DNA of 52,088 nucleotides, taken from positions 317,438-369,525 of the forward strand of contig JAUJNT010000001.1 of the NCBI GenBank assembly GCA_030448005.1. The letters run 5' to 3'. The DNA comes from Thermoleophilaceae bacterium. GTDB lineage: Bacteria > Actinomycetota > Thermoleophilia > Solirubrobacterales > Thermoleophilaceae. Below, one piece after another: positions 8,587-16,243 of this stretch (positions are counted from its first letter, which is position 1; every line of letters begins with the position of its first letter). A program made the position numbers and the translations under genes. A model generated the notes under the pieces. That model was not told where the DNA came from and did no database searches. It worked only from the letters and a program-made list of their open reading frames with translations.

Positions 8587-8964
8587 TCAGCCGTAGTTCT
8601 CGAGCCGCTTCTTCTCCCGCAGGAAGTCCTCCTCGTTCATCTTGCCGGATGCGCGCAGCTCGGTGAGCCGCTCGATGGCCGCCATCCGCGCGTAGTCGGG
8701 CGCGGGGGCGCCGAGGTCCGCCCGCAGCGCGGCCGCCGCCGCCCTGAGCTCGCGGCTGCTCAAGGCGCCTCGCTCGGCGGGGATCCGGCGGCGCCGTCCG
8801 TGCTCGTCGGTGTAGATCATCATGCCCTCGCCGTCCGCGCGCGCGTCGCTTGGCGAGGTCTGCTCGAGAAGGCTGTCCATCGACTCCTCGCCCTCGACCT
8901 TCCAGACGGGGTCTCGCTCAGGCTCTCCTTCTTCATCCTTGCGGGGTGGGGTCTTCTCGCCCAT
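8587..8964 (-). CDS. Small SHOCT-domain protein
   Basis: 125 aa from an ATG with GGAGGAG four bases upstream; an in-frame start at 8991 lacks such a site. The N-terminal half is acidic and charged, with no membrane segment. The middle has a short basic patch (HGRRRRIP). The C-terminus carries a SHOCT-type helix pair: IERLTELRASGKMNEEDFL followed by a Lys-rich end. SHOCT is a short C-terminal domain thought to mediate oligomerisation or membrane association in many actinobacterial proteins. Function unknown. It lies between the ABC permease and the CoA-transferase on the same strand, so it may be co-transcribed. Confidence 0.75.
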   Translation of the reverse strand: MGEKTPPRKDEEGEPERDPVWKVEGEESMDSLLEQTSPSDARADGEGMMIYTDEHGRRRRIPAERGALSSRELRAAAAALRADLGAPAPDYARMAAIERLTELRASGKMNEEDFLREKKRLENYG

Positions 8965-9054
8965 GTCGCTCCTCCGATCGCAGGTCCTCACTCAGGCATA
9001 TACACGGCAAGTGCCGGGAAACTCTACGCCGTGCTCGCTCGGCCGGCCGCGGGG

Positions 9055-9765
9055 TCAGGTCACATCGGTTCGCGCGAAGCGCGCCCAGGCCGCGGTCAGG
9101 AGGACCACCATCCACGCAAGCGTCACGCGGACGGCGTGCCCCACGTCCTGCTCTCCCGACCCTCCTTCGATTGCCCTCCCGATCTCGCGGAGTGCCGAGC
9201 CCAGGCTGATGTCCCCGACGGGCAGCGCCGTGAGCGCGGTGTCGAGCACGAAGACAAGTGCCAGCATCGCCGTCATGCCACCCGCCATGCTCCGCGCCAG
9301 CACCGCCACGCCGCAGCCGATCGCCGCATAGATGGGATTGGCCACCAGCGACTGCCCGCTCGCCGCGACGATGTCGCCGCCCGGCGACGGAGCGCCATTG
9401 GCTGAGGCGGCCAGCAGCAGCAGAAGCGCCGACGCGGCCCACACGATCACCGTGAGCGCCAGCGCGGCCGCCACCGCGAGCAGGACCTTGACGGCGAACA
9501 CACGGCCCCGTCGCGGGTCCGAGGAGAGCACGCGACGCATGGTGCCCTGCCCGTACTCGACGCCTGCCACCCATACGCCGAGCACGATCGAGCCGATCAC
9601 CGTGCAGATCCCGGTGATCACCTGTGCGGCATCCACATAGGTCGACTTGGCCTCCGAGCCGTCGAACAGCGCCACCACGGCGCCCATGGCCGCGAAGCCG
9701 AGGCAGACGAGCAGCGTCCACCGCGGGGTGGGCAGGAAGCGAAGCTTGTGTAGCTCAGCGGCCAT
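9055..9765 (-). CDS. ABC-2 type transporter permease
   Basis: 236 aa with about six hydrophobic segments (near 18-36, 50-72, 95-122, 140-160, 165-185 and 212-230). It has the ABC-2 pattern of a cytoplasmic N-terminus and a GVEYGQGTMRRVLSSDPRRG loop after the second segment. That loop motif is typical of permeases that pair with CcmA-like ATPases in drug, lipid or peptide export. Its start overlaps the end of the ATPase gene by 11 bases, so the two are translationally coupled and form one exporter. The substrate is not evident. Confidence 0.85.
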   Translation of the reverse strand: MAAELHKLRFLPTPRWTLLVCLGFAAMGAVVALFDGSEAKSTYVDAAQVITGICTVIGSIVLGVWVAGVEYGQGTMRRVLSSDPRRGRVFAVKVLLAVAAALALTVIVWAASALLLLLAASANGAPSPGGDIVAASGQSLVANPIYAAIGCGVAVLARSMAGGMTAMLALVFVLDTALTALPVGDISLGSALREIGRAIEGGSGEQDVGHAVRVTLAWMVVLLTAAWARFARTDVT

Positions 9766-10681
9766 GGGATCCCGGACGGGTCAGCGAGAGGAAGACCTCC
9801 TCGAGGGTGGCCTCGGTGCGCCGCAGCTCCGAGACATAGATCCCGGCCTGCGCGAGCGGGCGGCTGATGTGGGCGCCATCCACACCGGGGCCGCTCACGG
9901 TGAGCACGCCGTCGGAACCGCTGGCGATCATCCCCCTCGAGCTCAGGAGGGCGATCGCCCGCTCGGTTCCCTCCGGCTCGAAGACCACGTTGAAGCCCGT
10001 GCCGCCCTGGCGCGAGACGAGCTCGGAGATCGTGCCCTGGGCCACCATCCTGCCCCGGTCCACGATCGCAGCGCTGTCGCACATGAGCTCGACCTCCCCG
10101 AGCAGATGGGAGGAGACGAGCGCGCTGGTGCCACGCTCGGGCAGCCGCTTGATCAGCTCACGGATCTCCACGATGCCGGCGGGGTCGAGCCCGTTGGTGG
10201 GCTCGTCGAGGACCACGAGGCGCGGCCGGCCCAGGAGCGCCATCGCCAGCCCGAGCCGCTGCTTCATGCCGAGCGAGAACTCCCCGGCCTTGGTATCGGC
10301 GCGGTCGAGCAGTCCGACGACCGACAGCAGCTCGTCGATCTCCGAACCGCTCTCCCGCAGCCCCAGTGCGGCGGCCTCGATGCGCAGGTTCTGACGCGCC
10401 GTTGCCCGGGCATAGACCGCCGGCCCCTCGATCAGCGAGCCCACGGAGCGCACGGCCGGTGTGAAGGCCGGGGTCCCCGGGCGGGCGCCGAGCAGGCGGG
10501 TCGAACCGGCGGTGGGCGCCGCGAGGCCCAGGAGCACGCGGATGGCGGTGGTCTTGCCGGCGCCGTTGGGCCCGAGCAGACCGAAGACGCCGCCCTCCGG
10601 CACCTCGAAGGTGAGCTGCTCGATCGCGGAGATCTCGCCAAAGCGCTTGACGAGCCCCTCATAGGCGGCAAGAGGAGCCAT
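9755..10681 (-). CDS. ABC transporter ATP-binding protein (CcmA-like)
   Basis: 308 aa. The Walker A motif GPNGAGKTT is at 37-45. The signature FSLGMKQRLGLA lies near 136-147, in the LGM variant usual for ABC-2 exporters. Walker B with the D-loop (LVVLDEPTNGLDP) is near 155-167, and an H-loop follows at SSH. A C-terminal accessory domain of about 90 aa resembles that of multidrug-export ATPases. It works with the overlapping downstream permease. Nineteen bases separate it from the end of the arginase-family gene, so both probably sit in one minus-strand operon, although the functional tie to arginase is unclear. Confidence 0.9.
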   Translation of the reverse strand: MAPLAAYEGLVKRFGEISAIEQLTFEVPEGGVFGLLGPNGAGKTTAIRVLLGLAAPTAGSTRLLGARPGTPAFTPAVRSVGSLIEGPAVYARATARQNLRIEAAALGLRESGSEIDELLSVVGLLDRADTKAGEFSLGMKQRLGLAMALLGRPRLVVLDEPTNGLDPAGIVEIRELIKRLPERGTSALVSSHLLGEVELMCDSAAIVDRGRMVAQGTISELVSRQGGTGFNVVFEPEGTERAIALLSSRGMIASGSDGVLTVSGPGVDGAHISRPLAQAGIYVSELRRTEATLEEVFLSLTRPGSHGR

Positions 10682-10700
10682 CAGATGCGGGTGTGGCGGG

Positions 10701-11549
10701 TCATTCGTGGGTGCGCGCTGTCGCGTCGAGCAGGGGCTCGAGCACGTGAAGCGCGGTCGATGACGCGGCCTGTCGCTCGAGCGTGTCCTCCGGTGACTCG
10801 AATGCGGTGATCTCGAGACCGACGAGCTCGCAGTCGGCCGCCACGGCTTCCATCAGGTCGAAGAGCTTCTCGGGCGACAGCCCGCCGGGGGCGGGGAACT
10901 GGGCGGGAAAGTCCTCCGGATCGAGCACGTCGAGGTCGATGTGAAGGTAGACCGGCCCCCCGTCGAGCGCGTTCTTGACGGCCACGAGCGTCTCGACCGG
11001 GCTCGCCCCGATCACCGTGACCTCGCTGCCCTCGAGGGTCTCCCGCTCGCGTGCGTCGAGCTGACGCACGCCGGCGAGCACGACCCTTCCGGGGTCGGCC
11101 GGCTTGACCCCCAGGCCGGCGTCCCACAGGCCGCAGGCCCCGGCGAGAGCCATGCCGCCGAGGTAGCCGCTCGCCGTGGTGGCGGGCGTGTTGAAGTCGC
11201 CGTGGGCGTCGAGCCAGAGCACGCGGGCATCGGGGCGGTGGTCCAGCACCGTCCCGAGCGTGGCCAGGGCGATCGAGCACTCCGCCGCCAGCAACACCGG
11301 CATGTTCCCGCCGGACAGCGCGTCGTCGATCTGGCCCCCGGCCTCCAGCAGGCAGCCGCGGGAATCGCTCAGGTCATCGCGGAAGCGCCCCTCGCGGAAC
11401 TCGCCGGGGGCGCCTATCAGGCGCGGCTCGCATCCGAGGCGCTTGCCCACGAGCAGCGCCAGCTCGTGCGCCCCGCGCACGGCGGCGGGGGTGCGGTCCG
11501 AGGTGCGGCAGCGAAGGACGACCAGGGAGGGCGTCAGCGGTTCCTCCAC
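10701..11549 (-). CDS. Arginase/ureohydrolase-family protein with Cys at a metal-ligand site
   Basis: 282 aa, GTG start. Ureohydrolases cleave guanidino groups with a binuclear Mn centre. Ligand motifs present are DAHGD (D114, H116, D118) and IDLDVLDP (D205, D207, with D210). The first ligand motif, normally GGDHS, reads AAECS (88-92), putting Cys91 where His coordinates MnA in arginase and agmatinase. Some actinobacterial arginase-fold proteins carry Cys at this site, so the substrate may not be arginine or agmatine. The start overlaps a short crotonase remnant by 16 bases and no good ribosome site is visible, so translation is probably coupled to that frame. The ABC exporter genes follow. 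Confidence 0.8.
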   Translation of the reverse strand: MEEPLTPSLVVLRCRTSDRTPAAVRGAHELALLVGKRLGCEPRLIGAPGEFREGRFRDDLSDSRGCLLEAGGQIDDALSGGNMPVLLAAECSIALATLGTVLDHRPDARVLWLDAHGDFNTPATTASGYLGGMALAGACGLWDAGLGVKPADPGRVVLAGVRQLDARERETLEGSEVTVIGASPVETLVAVKNALDGGPVYLHIDLDVLDPEDFPAQFPAPGGLSPEKLFDLMEAVAADCELVGLEITAFESPEDTLERQAASSTALHVLEPLLDATARTHE

Positions 11550-11638
11550 TCCGGCTCGCGTCTCTCGACGTTGCGGTCCAGGGTGATGGTGGCCACGCCG
11601 CCGGGGGCCACGTCGTAGAGGATCTTCTCGTAGGGCAT
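11534..11638 (-). pseudogene. Enoyl-CoA hydratase N-terminal remnant
   Basis: A 34-codon frame with an ATG and a good GGAGG site nine bases upstream. It encodes MPYEKILYDVAPGGVATITL followed by DR, the standard opening of crotonase-family enoyl-CoA hydratases. The expected PE-K-x-NAL continuation is replaced by unrelated codons and a TGA that overlaps the arginase-family start. The first 22 codons look like the intact start of a lost crotonase gene; the rest was deleted. It may survive because it now provides translation initiation for the downstream gene. It begins 12 bases after the oxidoreductase gene ends. Confidence 0.75.
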
Positions 11639-11650
11639 CCCGCTCGCCTC

Positions 11651-13027
11651 CTACAGCCCGTACTCCTCCAGCAGGTCGAGCCAGACCTCGCTGCGGGTGG
11701 GGAAGGAGGGCACGGCGTGCCAGAGGCGCTCCAGCGGAACCTCCCCCACCACCGCGATCGTGGCGGCGTGCAGGAAGTCGGCCACCTCGAAGCCCGAGAA
11801 GGTGGCGCCCACGATCACGCGGCGGTCCTCGTCCACCACGAGCCGCGTGACGCCGGGCACGTTGCGCCCATAGAAGCTGGCGCCGGCGTTCCCAGAGGTG
11901 TCGCGGTCCACCGTCCTCACGTTCAGCCCGGCAGTCCGAGCGCTCTCGACGGTGTGGCCCACCGCCGCCACCTGCGGATCCGTGAAGATGACCCGCGGCG
12001 AGAGAGCCCCGTCCTCGGTGGCCTTCGCATCACCCCCCAGGATCACCGTGGCGGCCACCCGGCTCTGGTACTTGCCCATGTGCGTGAGCAGCGAGCGGCC
12101 GTTGACGTCACCGATCGCATAGAGCCAGTCGCCCTCCACGCCGCTGGCACGCATGTGATCGTCCACCTCGATCGACTCGCCCGGCTCGAGGCCGACTGTG
12201 TCCAGCCCGAGATCGTCCGTGTGCGGGCTACGCCCGATGGCCACGACCAGCTCGTCGGCAACCACAGGAGGGCCCTCCCCCAGCGAGATCGTGACCTCTC
12301 CGCCATCTGCGCGGCGCACATCCATGGCCTTCGCGCCAAGGCGGACGTCGACGCCCACCTCTCGCAGCGACTCGGCCACCTGCTCGCTCGCGAACCGCTC
12401 CTCGCGGGGGATCAGCCGGTCCATCGCCTCGAGCAATGTGACCTGCGCGCCGAGCCTTCGCCACGCTTGCGCCATCTCGACTCCGACGACTCCTCCGCCC
12501 AGGATCGCAAGCCTCGATGGGACCACCTCGGCTGTGGTCACCTCCCGGTTGGTCCAGGGCTCTGCCTCCCGCAGTCCCTCGATCGGCGGGATGAGGGCAC
12601 CGCTTCCGGTGGCCACCACGACGGCCCTCTCCGCGACCAGCAGCTCGTCGCCCGCCCTCACCCTGCGCTCCCCTGCCAGCCGGCCGTGCTCACGCACGAG
12701 CTCGATGCCGCGCTTCTCGAGCCACGGGAGCTGGCCCGAGTCGTCGAGATCGTGGATGACCTCGTCGCGGCGAGCGAGGACAGCGGGTACATCGAGCTCT
12801 GCCCTGACCGCCTCTGTCACTCCCGGGACCCGCCTGGCCTCTGCCAGGAGCTCGGCGGGGCGAAGGAGCGCCTTCGATGGCATGCATGCCCAGAACGCGC
12901 ACTCCCCGCCCACCAGCTCCGGCTCCACGAGGACCACTCGCAGCCCGCCGCCCGCGAGCCGACCGGCGCATGCCTCTCCGGCGGGACCGGCACCGATCAC
13001 GATCACGTCGAAGCTGCGCTCGCTCAT
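11651..13027 (-). CDS. FAD-dependent disulfide oxidoreductase (lipoamide dehydrogenase/MerA class)
   Basis: 458 aa; ATG with AGGAG five bases upstream. The FAD Rossmann motif GAGPAGEACAG is at 12-22. The redox-active pair is in GGECAFWACMPSK (C43, C48), which keeps the CxxxxC and PSK spacing of class I enzymes. The NAD(P) motif GGGVVGVEMAQ is near 178-188, and the second FAD motif YAIGDVNG near 300. The C-terminal interface has HAVPSFPTRSE instead of the usual HxHPTxSE, so the catalytic His-Glu spacing is longer than in lipoamide dehydrogenase. No E2 or lipoyl genes are nearby, so a general pyridine-nucleotide-disulfide reductase is more likely than a dehydrogenase-complex E3. Confidence 0.85.
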   Translation of the reverse strand: MSERSFDVIVIGAGPAGEACAGRLAGGGLRVVLVEPELVGGECAFWACMPSKALLRPAELLAEARRVPGVTEAVRAELDVPAVLARRDEVIHDLDDSGQLPWLEKRGIELVREHGRLAGERRVRAGDELLVAERAVVVATGSGALIPPIEGLREAEPWTNREVTTAEVVPSRLAILGGGVVGVEMAQAWRRLGAQVTLLEAMDRLIPREERFASEQVAESLREVGVDVRLGAKAMDVRRADGGEVTISLGEGPPVVADELVVAIGRSPHTDDLGLDTVGLEPGESIEVDDHMRASGVEGDWLYAIGDVNGRSLLTHMGKYQSRVAATVILGGDAKATEDGALSPRVIFTDPQVAAVGHTVESARTAGLNVRTVDRDTSGNAGASFYGRNVPGVTRLVVDEDRRVIVGATFSGFEVADFLHAATIAVVGEVPLERLWHAVPSFPTRSEVWLDLLEEYGL

Positions 13028-13093
13028 GCTCTCCTGTCATGCGCCGGAGTCCGGGATCGCCTCATCCTACGGACCGCCTGCGCTGCCAACGGA

Positions 13094-13112
13094 AGCCCGC
13101 CCAAGGCGGGCT
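13094..13112 (-). terminator. Hairpin after the transglycosylase gene
   Basis: Perfect 8-bp stem (AGCCCGCC/GGCGGGCT) with a 3-base loop, 57 bases past the stop of the minus-strand transglycosylase gene. Only a weak T-containing tail follows, so this is a probable but imperfect intrinsic terminator. Confidence 0.5.
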
Positions 13113-13169
13113 GAGCATGCGCTCTGCCCGCCTACAGCCAGGCGGCCCGAGAAGAGCGGCGCCGGACGC

Positions 13170-14621
13170 TCATCCGCTCGCCCGCAAAAGCGGCTCGAGG
13201 CGCTCGGCATCCCGGGAGACGGTGATGTGGATGGCCGAGGGCTCCCTGACCCAGGCGATCAGGTTGAGGGCTCGCAGACGGTCAAGGGCAAACTGGAACG
13301 CCTGCGCCTGAGATCGCGAGCGGTACCTGCGAAGCACGTCGAAGGCATAGCCGGTGGTGTGCAGCGAGTATCCCCGCGTGGCCTCGCGGTTTCGCTTCAC
13401 CAGCAGCCGCTGGTACTCCTCGTCGCGCACGGTGCTCGTGACCACGAGGGAGCTCCCGGGCCCGTCCACGGCCCGGACCATGCGAGCCAGGTAGGCCGCG
13501 AGCGCGAGGGCCTCCGGCCGAAGCCCGCGATAGAGGCGCGGGTCGCGGTCGAGCCGTTCGGCCAGCTCTCCCATCCGCCGGTCCCGAGCCAGGCCGAGCC
13601 GGCGGGGGGAGTGCGGGAAGGCGCTGATGTTCCCGTCGCGATAGGCCTCCTCGAGCGCCTCCCCATCGTCGAAGGCCTCCGTCTTACCCGCGGGGTGAAG
13701 GACCTCCTCAGAGGAGCCCTTCGCGGCGTGCAACGCCGCCGTGGACTCGAGCCCGGCGGGGTCCTCGCGGTAGCGGCGCATGATCTCTCGCGCGGCGAGC
13801 ACACGCCAGAGGTAGGTGGAGGAGTCGTCCCCCAGCGCGGCGAGGCGACGGTGTGGAGCCGGGCGTCCCCTCGGTGAGCTGCCGAAGTAGAGCTCGGCGT
13901 AGCTGCGGGGCGCCGACCCCGTGGCGGCGAAGTCACGGATCACGTTCTGGAGGTTGCCCACGCCCATGTGGTAGGAGGCCACCGCGAAGTCGGACCGGCC
14001 GAGGCGCTCCCGCGCGAACGTCAGATAGCGACCGGTGGCCGCGACCGACTCCGCCGGATCGAAGCGCTGATCCACCCTGGCGCGCCGGTCCCGCAGGCGG
14101 CGCGCGGCCGTGCGCTCGCCGCGCCGCTCGGCCCGCCGGATGCGCCGGGACAGCGCGCGCGCCGCCACCGGATCCACCCGCATCGAGAGCAGGTTGCGCC
14201 CGGTCTCGGCCAGGATCTGCATGAGCCCCACGGCGCCCTCGAGCTTTGGATCGGCCACCGCGTCGGGCCGACCAGCGCTCTCGAGGAAGACGATGGCCTC
14301 GAGGATGTCAGGCTCCACTCCCGCGTCGGGCGCCGCCGCCTCGATCTGCGCCCGGAACACCGCCGTGCGCTCCGCCGTGGCAAGCACGCCGCCGGGGCTC
14401 TTCTCGTAGAGCACGTGGCTGAGCCCCGCGGCGGCGCGGCGCTCGAACTCCTCGCGCCGGCCCTCCTCGTAGCGGAACGGGTCGGGCACGTCCGGGTCGA
14501 TGACCGCCGACTCACTCGGAGACGGCAGGCCGTCCTCGCGGGCGAGGGCCCAAGCGGCCGCGCCGGTCCCCAGGAGGATCAACAGGAGAAGGAGCCACCG
14601 GAGGCGCGGCGCACGAGGCAC
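13170..14621 (-). CDS. Lytic transglycosylase fused to DUF5715/M15-like domain
   Basis: 483 aa from a GTG seven bases after a TAGGGT hexamer. A single membrane anchor is at about 8-27. The SLT-type domain shows the catalytic Glu in ILEAIVFLESAGRPDA, the GLMQI motif about 20 residues on, and ASYHMGVGN, the usual lytic transglycosylase pattern; it would cleave the glycan strands of peptidoglycan. The C-terminal domain (VRDEEYQRLLVKRN, then SLHTTGYAFDV, then IHITV) matches DUF5715 and has the H-x6-D ... H arrangement of M15 D,D-carboxypeptidases, suggesting a second wall-cutting activity. The intervening Arg-rich helices are unusual. It precedes polysaccharide genes, fitting a role in the cell envelope. 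Confidence 0.85.
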   Translation of the reverse strand: MPRAPRLRWLLLLLILLGTGAAAWALAREDGLPSPSESAVIDPDVPDPFRYEEGRREEFERRAAAGLSHVLYEKSPGGVLATAERTAVFRAQIEAAAPDAGVEPDILEAIVFLESAGRPDAVADPKLEGAVGLMQILAETGRNLLSMRVDPVAARALSRRIRRAERRGERTAARRLRDRRARVDQRFDPAESVAATGRYLTFARERLGRSDFAVASYHMGVGNLQNVIRDFAATGSAPRSYAELYFGSSPRGRPAPHRRLAALGDDSSTYLWRVLAAREIMRRYREDPAGLESTAALHAAKGSSEEVLHPAGKTEAFDDGEALEEAYRDGNISAFPHSPRRLGLARDRRMGELAERLDRDPRLYRGLRPEALALAAYLARMVRAVDGPGSSLVVTSTVRDEEYQRLLVKRNREATRGYSLHTTGYAFDVLRRYRSRSQAQAFQFALDRLRALNLIAWVREPSAIHITVSRDAERLEPLLRASG

Positions 14622-14628
14622 CGGCTCG

Positions 14629-14634
14629 ACCCTA
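14629..14634 (-). promoter_or_regulatory. Leaderless -10 element of the transglycosylase gene
   Basis: TAGGGT on the minus strand ends seven bases before the GTG at 14621. No Shine-Dalgarno sequence is present, and this decides the start. Confidence 0.65.
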
Positions 14635-14703
14635 GCGAGGCGCCCGCGCAGGCAATGGCCGGGCGGCCCCGCCCCGCCCTCCCACACGCCTCAGCCTCAG
14701 GCC

Positions 14704-16209
14704 TCAGGCCGCCGGTGCCGGGCTGCCCCCGCGCGCCCGTCGCAGGTAGCCGAACATCTCGCGGAGCAGGTCCCGCTCGGCGAGGGCGGTGGCCAGGATC
14801 GTGACCGCCACGAAGGTGCAGAACTCGGCCAGCGCGGTCAGCCCGCTGCGCTCCCCGGACTCGAGCAGTCGCGCGACCGCCACCACCGCCACGGCCGGCA
14901 CCACCGGCAGCAGCGCGCGGGCGGCGTGGCGGGCCATCCCGAAGCCGTCGAAGATCCTGGTGAGGAAGTAGGTCCGGCCGACCACCGCGGAGAACCCGTA
15001 CACCGCCATCCCGACGGCGAAGCCCGACAGGCCCTCGAAAGCCAGCAGCGGGATGGCCACGGCCAGGAACACGACCGTCGAGAAGGTGGATACCGCCGCG
15101 ATCGGCTTGGTCTCCCCGCGGGCCCTGAAGAAGGCGTCCCAGTTGAAGCCCACGTGGCTGAAGGCCGAGATAAGCCCATAGGCCTGCAGCAGGCCGACCG
15201 CGGGCTCCCACTTCTCCCCGAGCACGTGGTCCACCAGATCGGGGGCGAACATGAGCAGCGCGAGCCCGAACGGCACCCCCCAGATCAGCACGAGCCGGTT
15301 GGACTTCACGAACGTCTCGAACAGCAGGGCCGTCTGGTCGCGCACCGCGCAGACGGCTGGGTAGATCGTCTGGGTGACCATCGCGTCCACCTTCTGCGTG
15401 AACGCGATGATGGCGCCACCGAGGGTTATCGCCCCCGCCGCGGCGAGGCCGACCTGCCATTCCCCCACGAGGATCGGCGCCTGGACCACCAGGAGACGAT
15501 TCACGTTGGCAACCAGGAGCGGCCACGAGAACGCCAGGTAGTCCCGCACCCCCTCACCCAGCTGCAGCCGCGGCCTATAAGGGGAGGTCGCGAGCGTCAC
15601 GAGCGCCGCCGACCACGTGCCCGCCACCGCCCCCACCACGAGGCTCCAGTAGCCCATCCCCGCGATAGCGAGCGCCACGGTGACCACGAAGCCGACGATC
15701 GGGTCGATTGCCTGCAGCGCGCGCTGGCGCACGAACTGCATCCGGCGGTAGTAGATCCACAGCGGGCTCAGCAGGCCGGCGGCGGGCATGGCCAGGGCCA
15801 GCACCAACCCGGGCGCCACGACGTCGGGTTGCCCGTATATCACCGCCAGGAGCGGTACGGCCGCCACCATGATCAGCGTGAACGCCAGGTTCACGATCAG
15901 GTTGAGGGTGAAGGCACGATCGAAGGCGCGGGCCTGGTCGGCCTCGGTCTGCTGGATGTACTTGTCCCCCACGCCCAGCTCGGACAGGAACGAGAGCGTG
16001 ACGATTCCGGCCAGGAGGATGCCCCAGATGCCGTAGTCCTCGGGCGTGAGGAAGGCCGCGACGACGAAGGCCTTGAGCAGTCCGAGGAAGCTCAGCCCCG
16101 TGAGGAACCCCGCGTTGATGACCGTGCCCCGCGCCGTGTGCTCTCGCAGGGTGCGCTCTCCCAGCGGGATCCGACCCGCATACAGGTCGCCGCTTCCGTC
16201 GCTTGACAC
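14704..16209 (-). CDS. Polysaccharide (Wzx/MOP-family) flippase
   Basis: 501 aa from a GTG seven bases after TACCTT. There are about 12-14 hydrophobic helices and no large soluble domain. The first helix block (GTVINAGFLTGLSFLGLLKA) and the LTPEDYGIWGILLA segment are typical of the oligosaccharide flippase/MOP family, which moves lipid-linked oligosaccharide across the membrane. Upstream in-frame sequence to 16344 has no start signal and overlaps the divergent gene. It is divergent from one sulfatase-like gene and near a second, so these probably build or decorate a surface polysaccharide. No glycosyltransferases or Wzy are in view. Confidence 0.88.
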   Translation of the reverse strand: MSSDGSGDLYAGRIPLGERTLREHTARGTVINAGFLTGLSFLGLLKAFVVAAFLTPEDYGIWGILLAGIVTLSFLSELGVGDKYIQQTEADQARAFDRAFTLNLIVNLAFTLIMVAAVPLLAVIYGQPDVVAPGLVLALAMPAAGLLSPLWIYYRRMQFVRQRALQAIDPIVGFVVTVALAIAGMGYWSLVVGAVAGTWSAALVTLATSPYRPRLQLGEGVRDYLAFSWPLLVANVNRLLVVQAPILVGEWQVGLAAAGAITLGGAIIAFTQKVDAMVTQTIYPAVCAVRDQTALLFETFVKSNRLVLIWGVPFGLALLMFAPDLVDHVLGEKWEPAVGLLQAYGLISAFSHVGFNWDAFFRARGETKPIAAVSTFSTVVFLAVAIPLLAFEGLSGFAVGMAVYGFSAVVGRTYFLTRIFDGFGMARHAARALLPVVPAVAVVAVARLLESGERSGLTALAEFCTFVAVTILATALAERDLLREMFGYLRRARGGSPAPAA

Positions 16210-16216
16210 CGCGCTC

Positions 16217-16222
16217 AAGGTA
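16217..16222 (-). promoter_or_regulatory. Leaderless -10 element of the flippase gene
   Basis: TACCTT on the minus strand ends seven bases before the GTG at 16209. It lies in the 34-base gap shared with the divergent sulfatase-like gene. Confidence 0.6.
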
Positions 16223-16229
16223 GCACCGC

Positions 16230-16235
16230 TACGCT
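16230..16235 (+). promoter_or_regulatory. Leaderless -10 element of the sulfatase-like gene
   Basis: TACGCT ends eight bases before the GTG at 16244. It lies 7 bases from the opposing flippase element, so the two promoters must compete for RNA polymerase. Confidence 0.6.
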
Positions 16236-16243
16236 GGCCGCCG

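Noticed and set aside
12198-13877. 559-codon plus-strand frame
   Set aside because: It lies antisense across the oxidoreductase and the transglycosylase genes and has low-complexity Ser/Arg composition.
14500-16206. 568-codon plus-strand frame over the transglycosylase and flippase genes
   Set aside because: Composition is Arg/Gly/His-rich without a domain; the opposite strand encodes clear families here.
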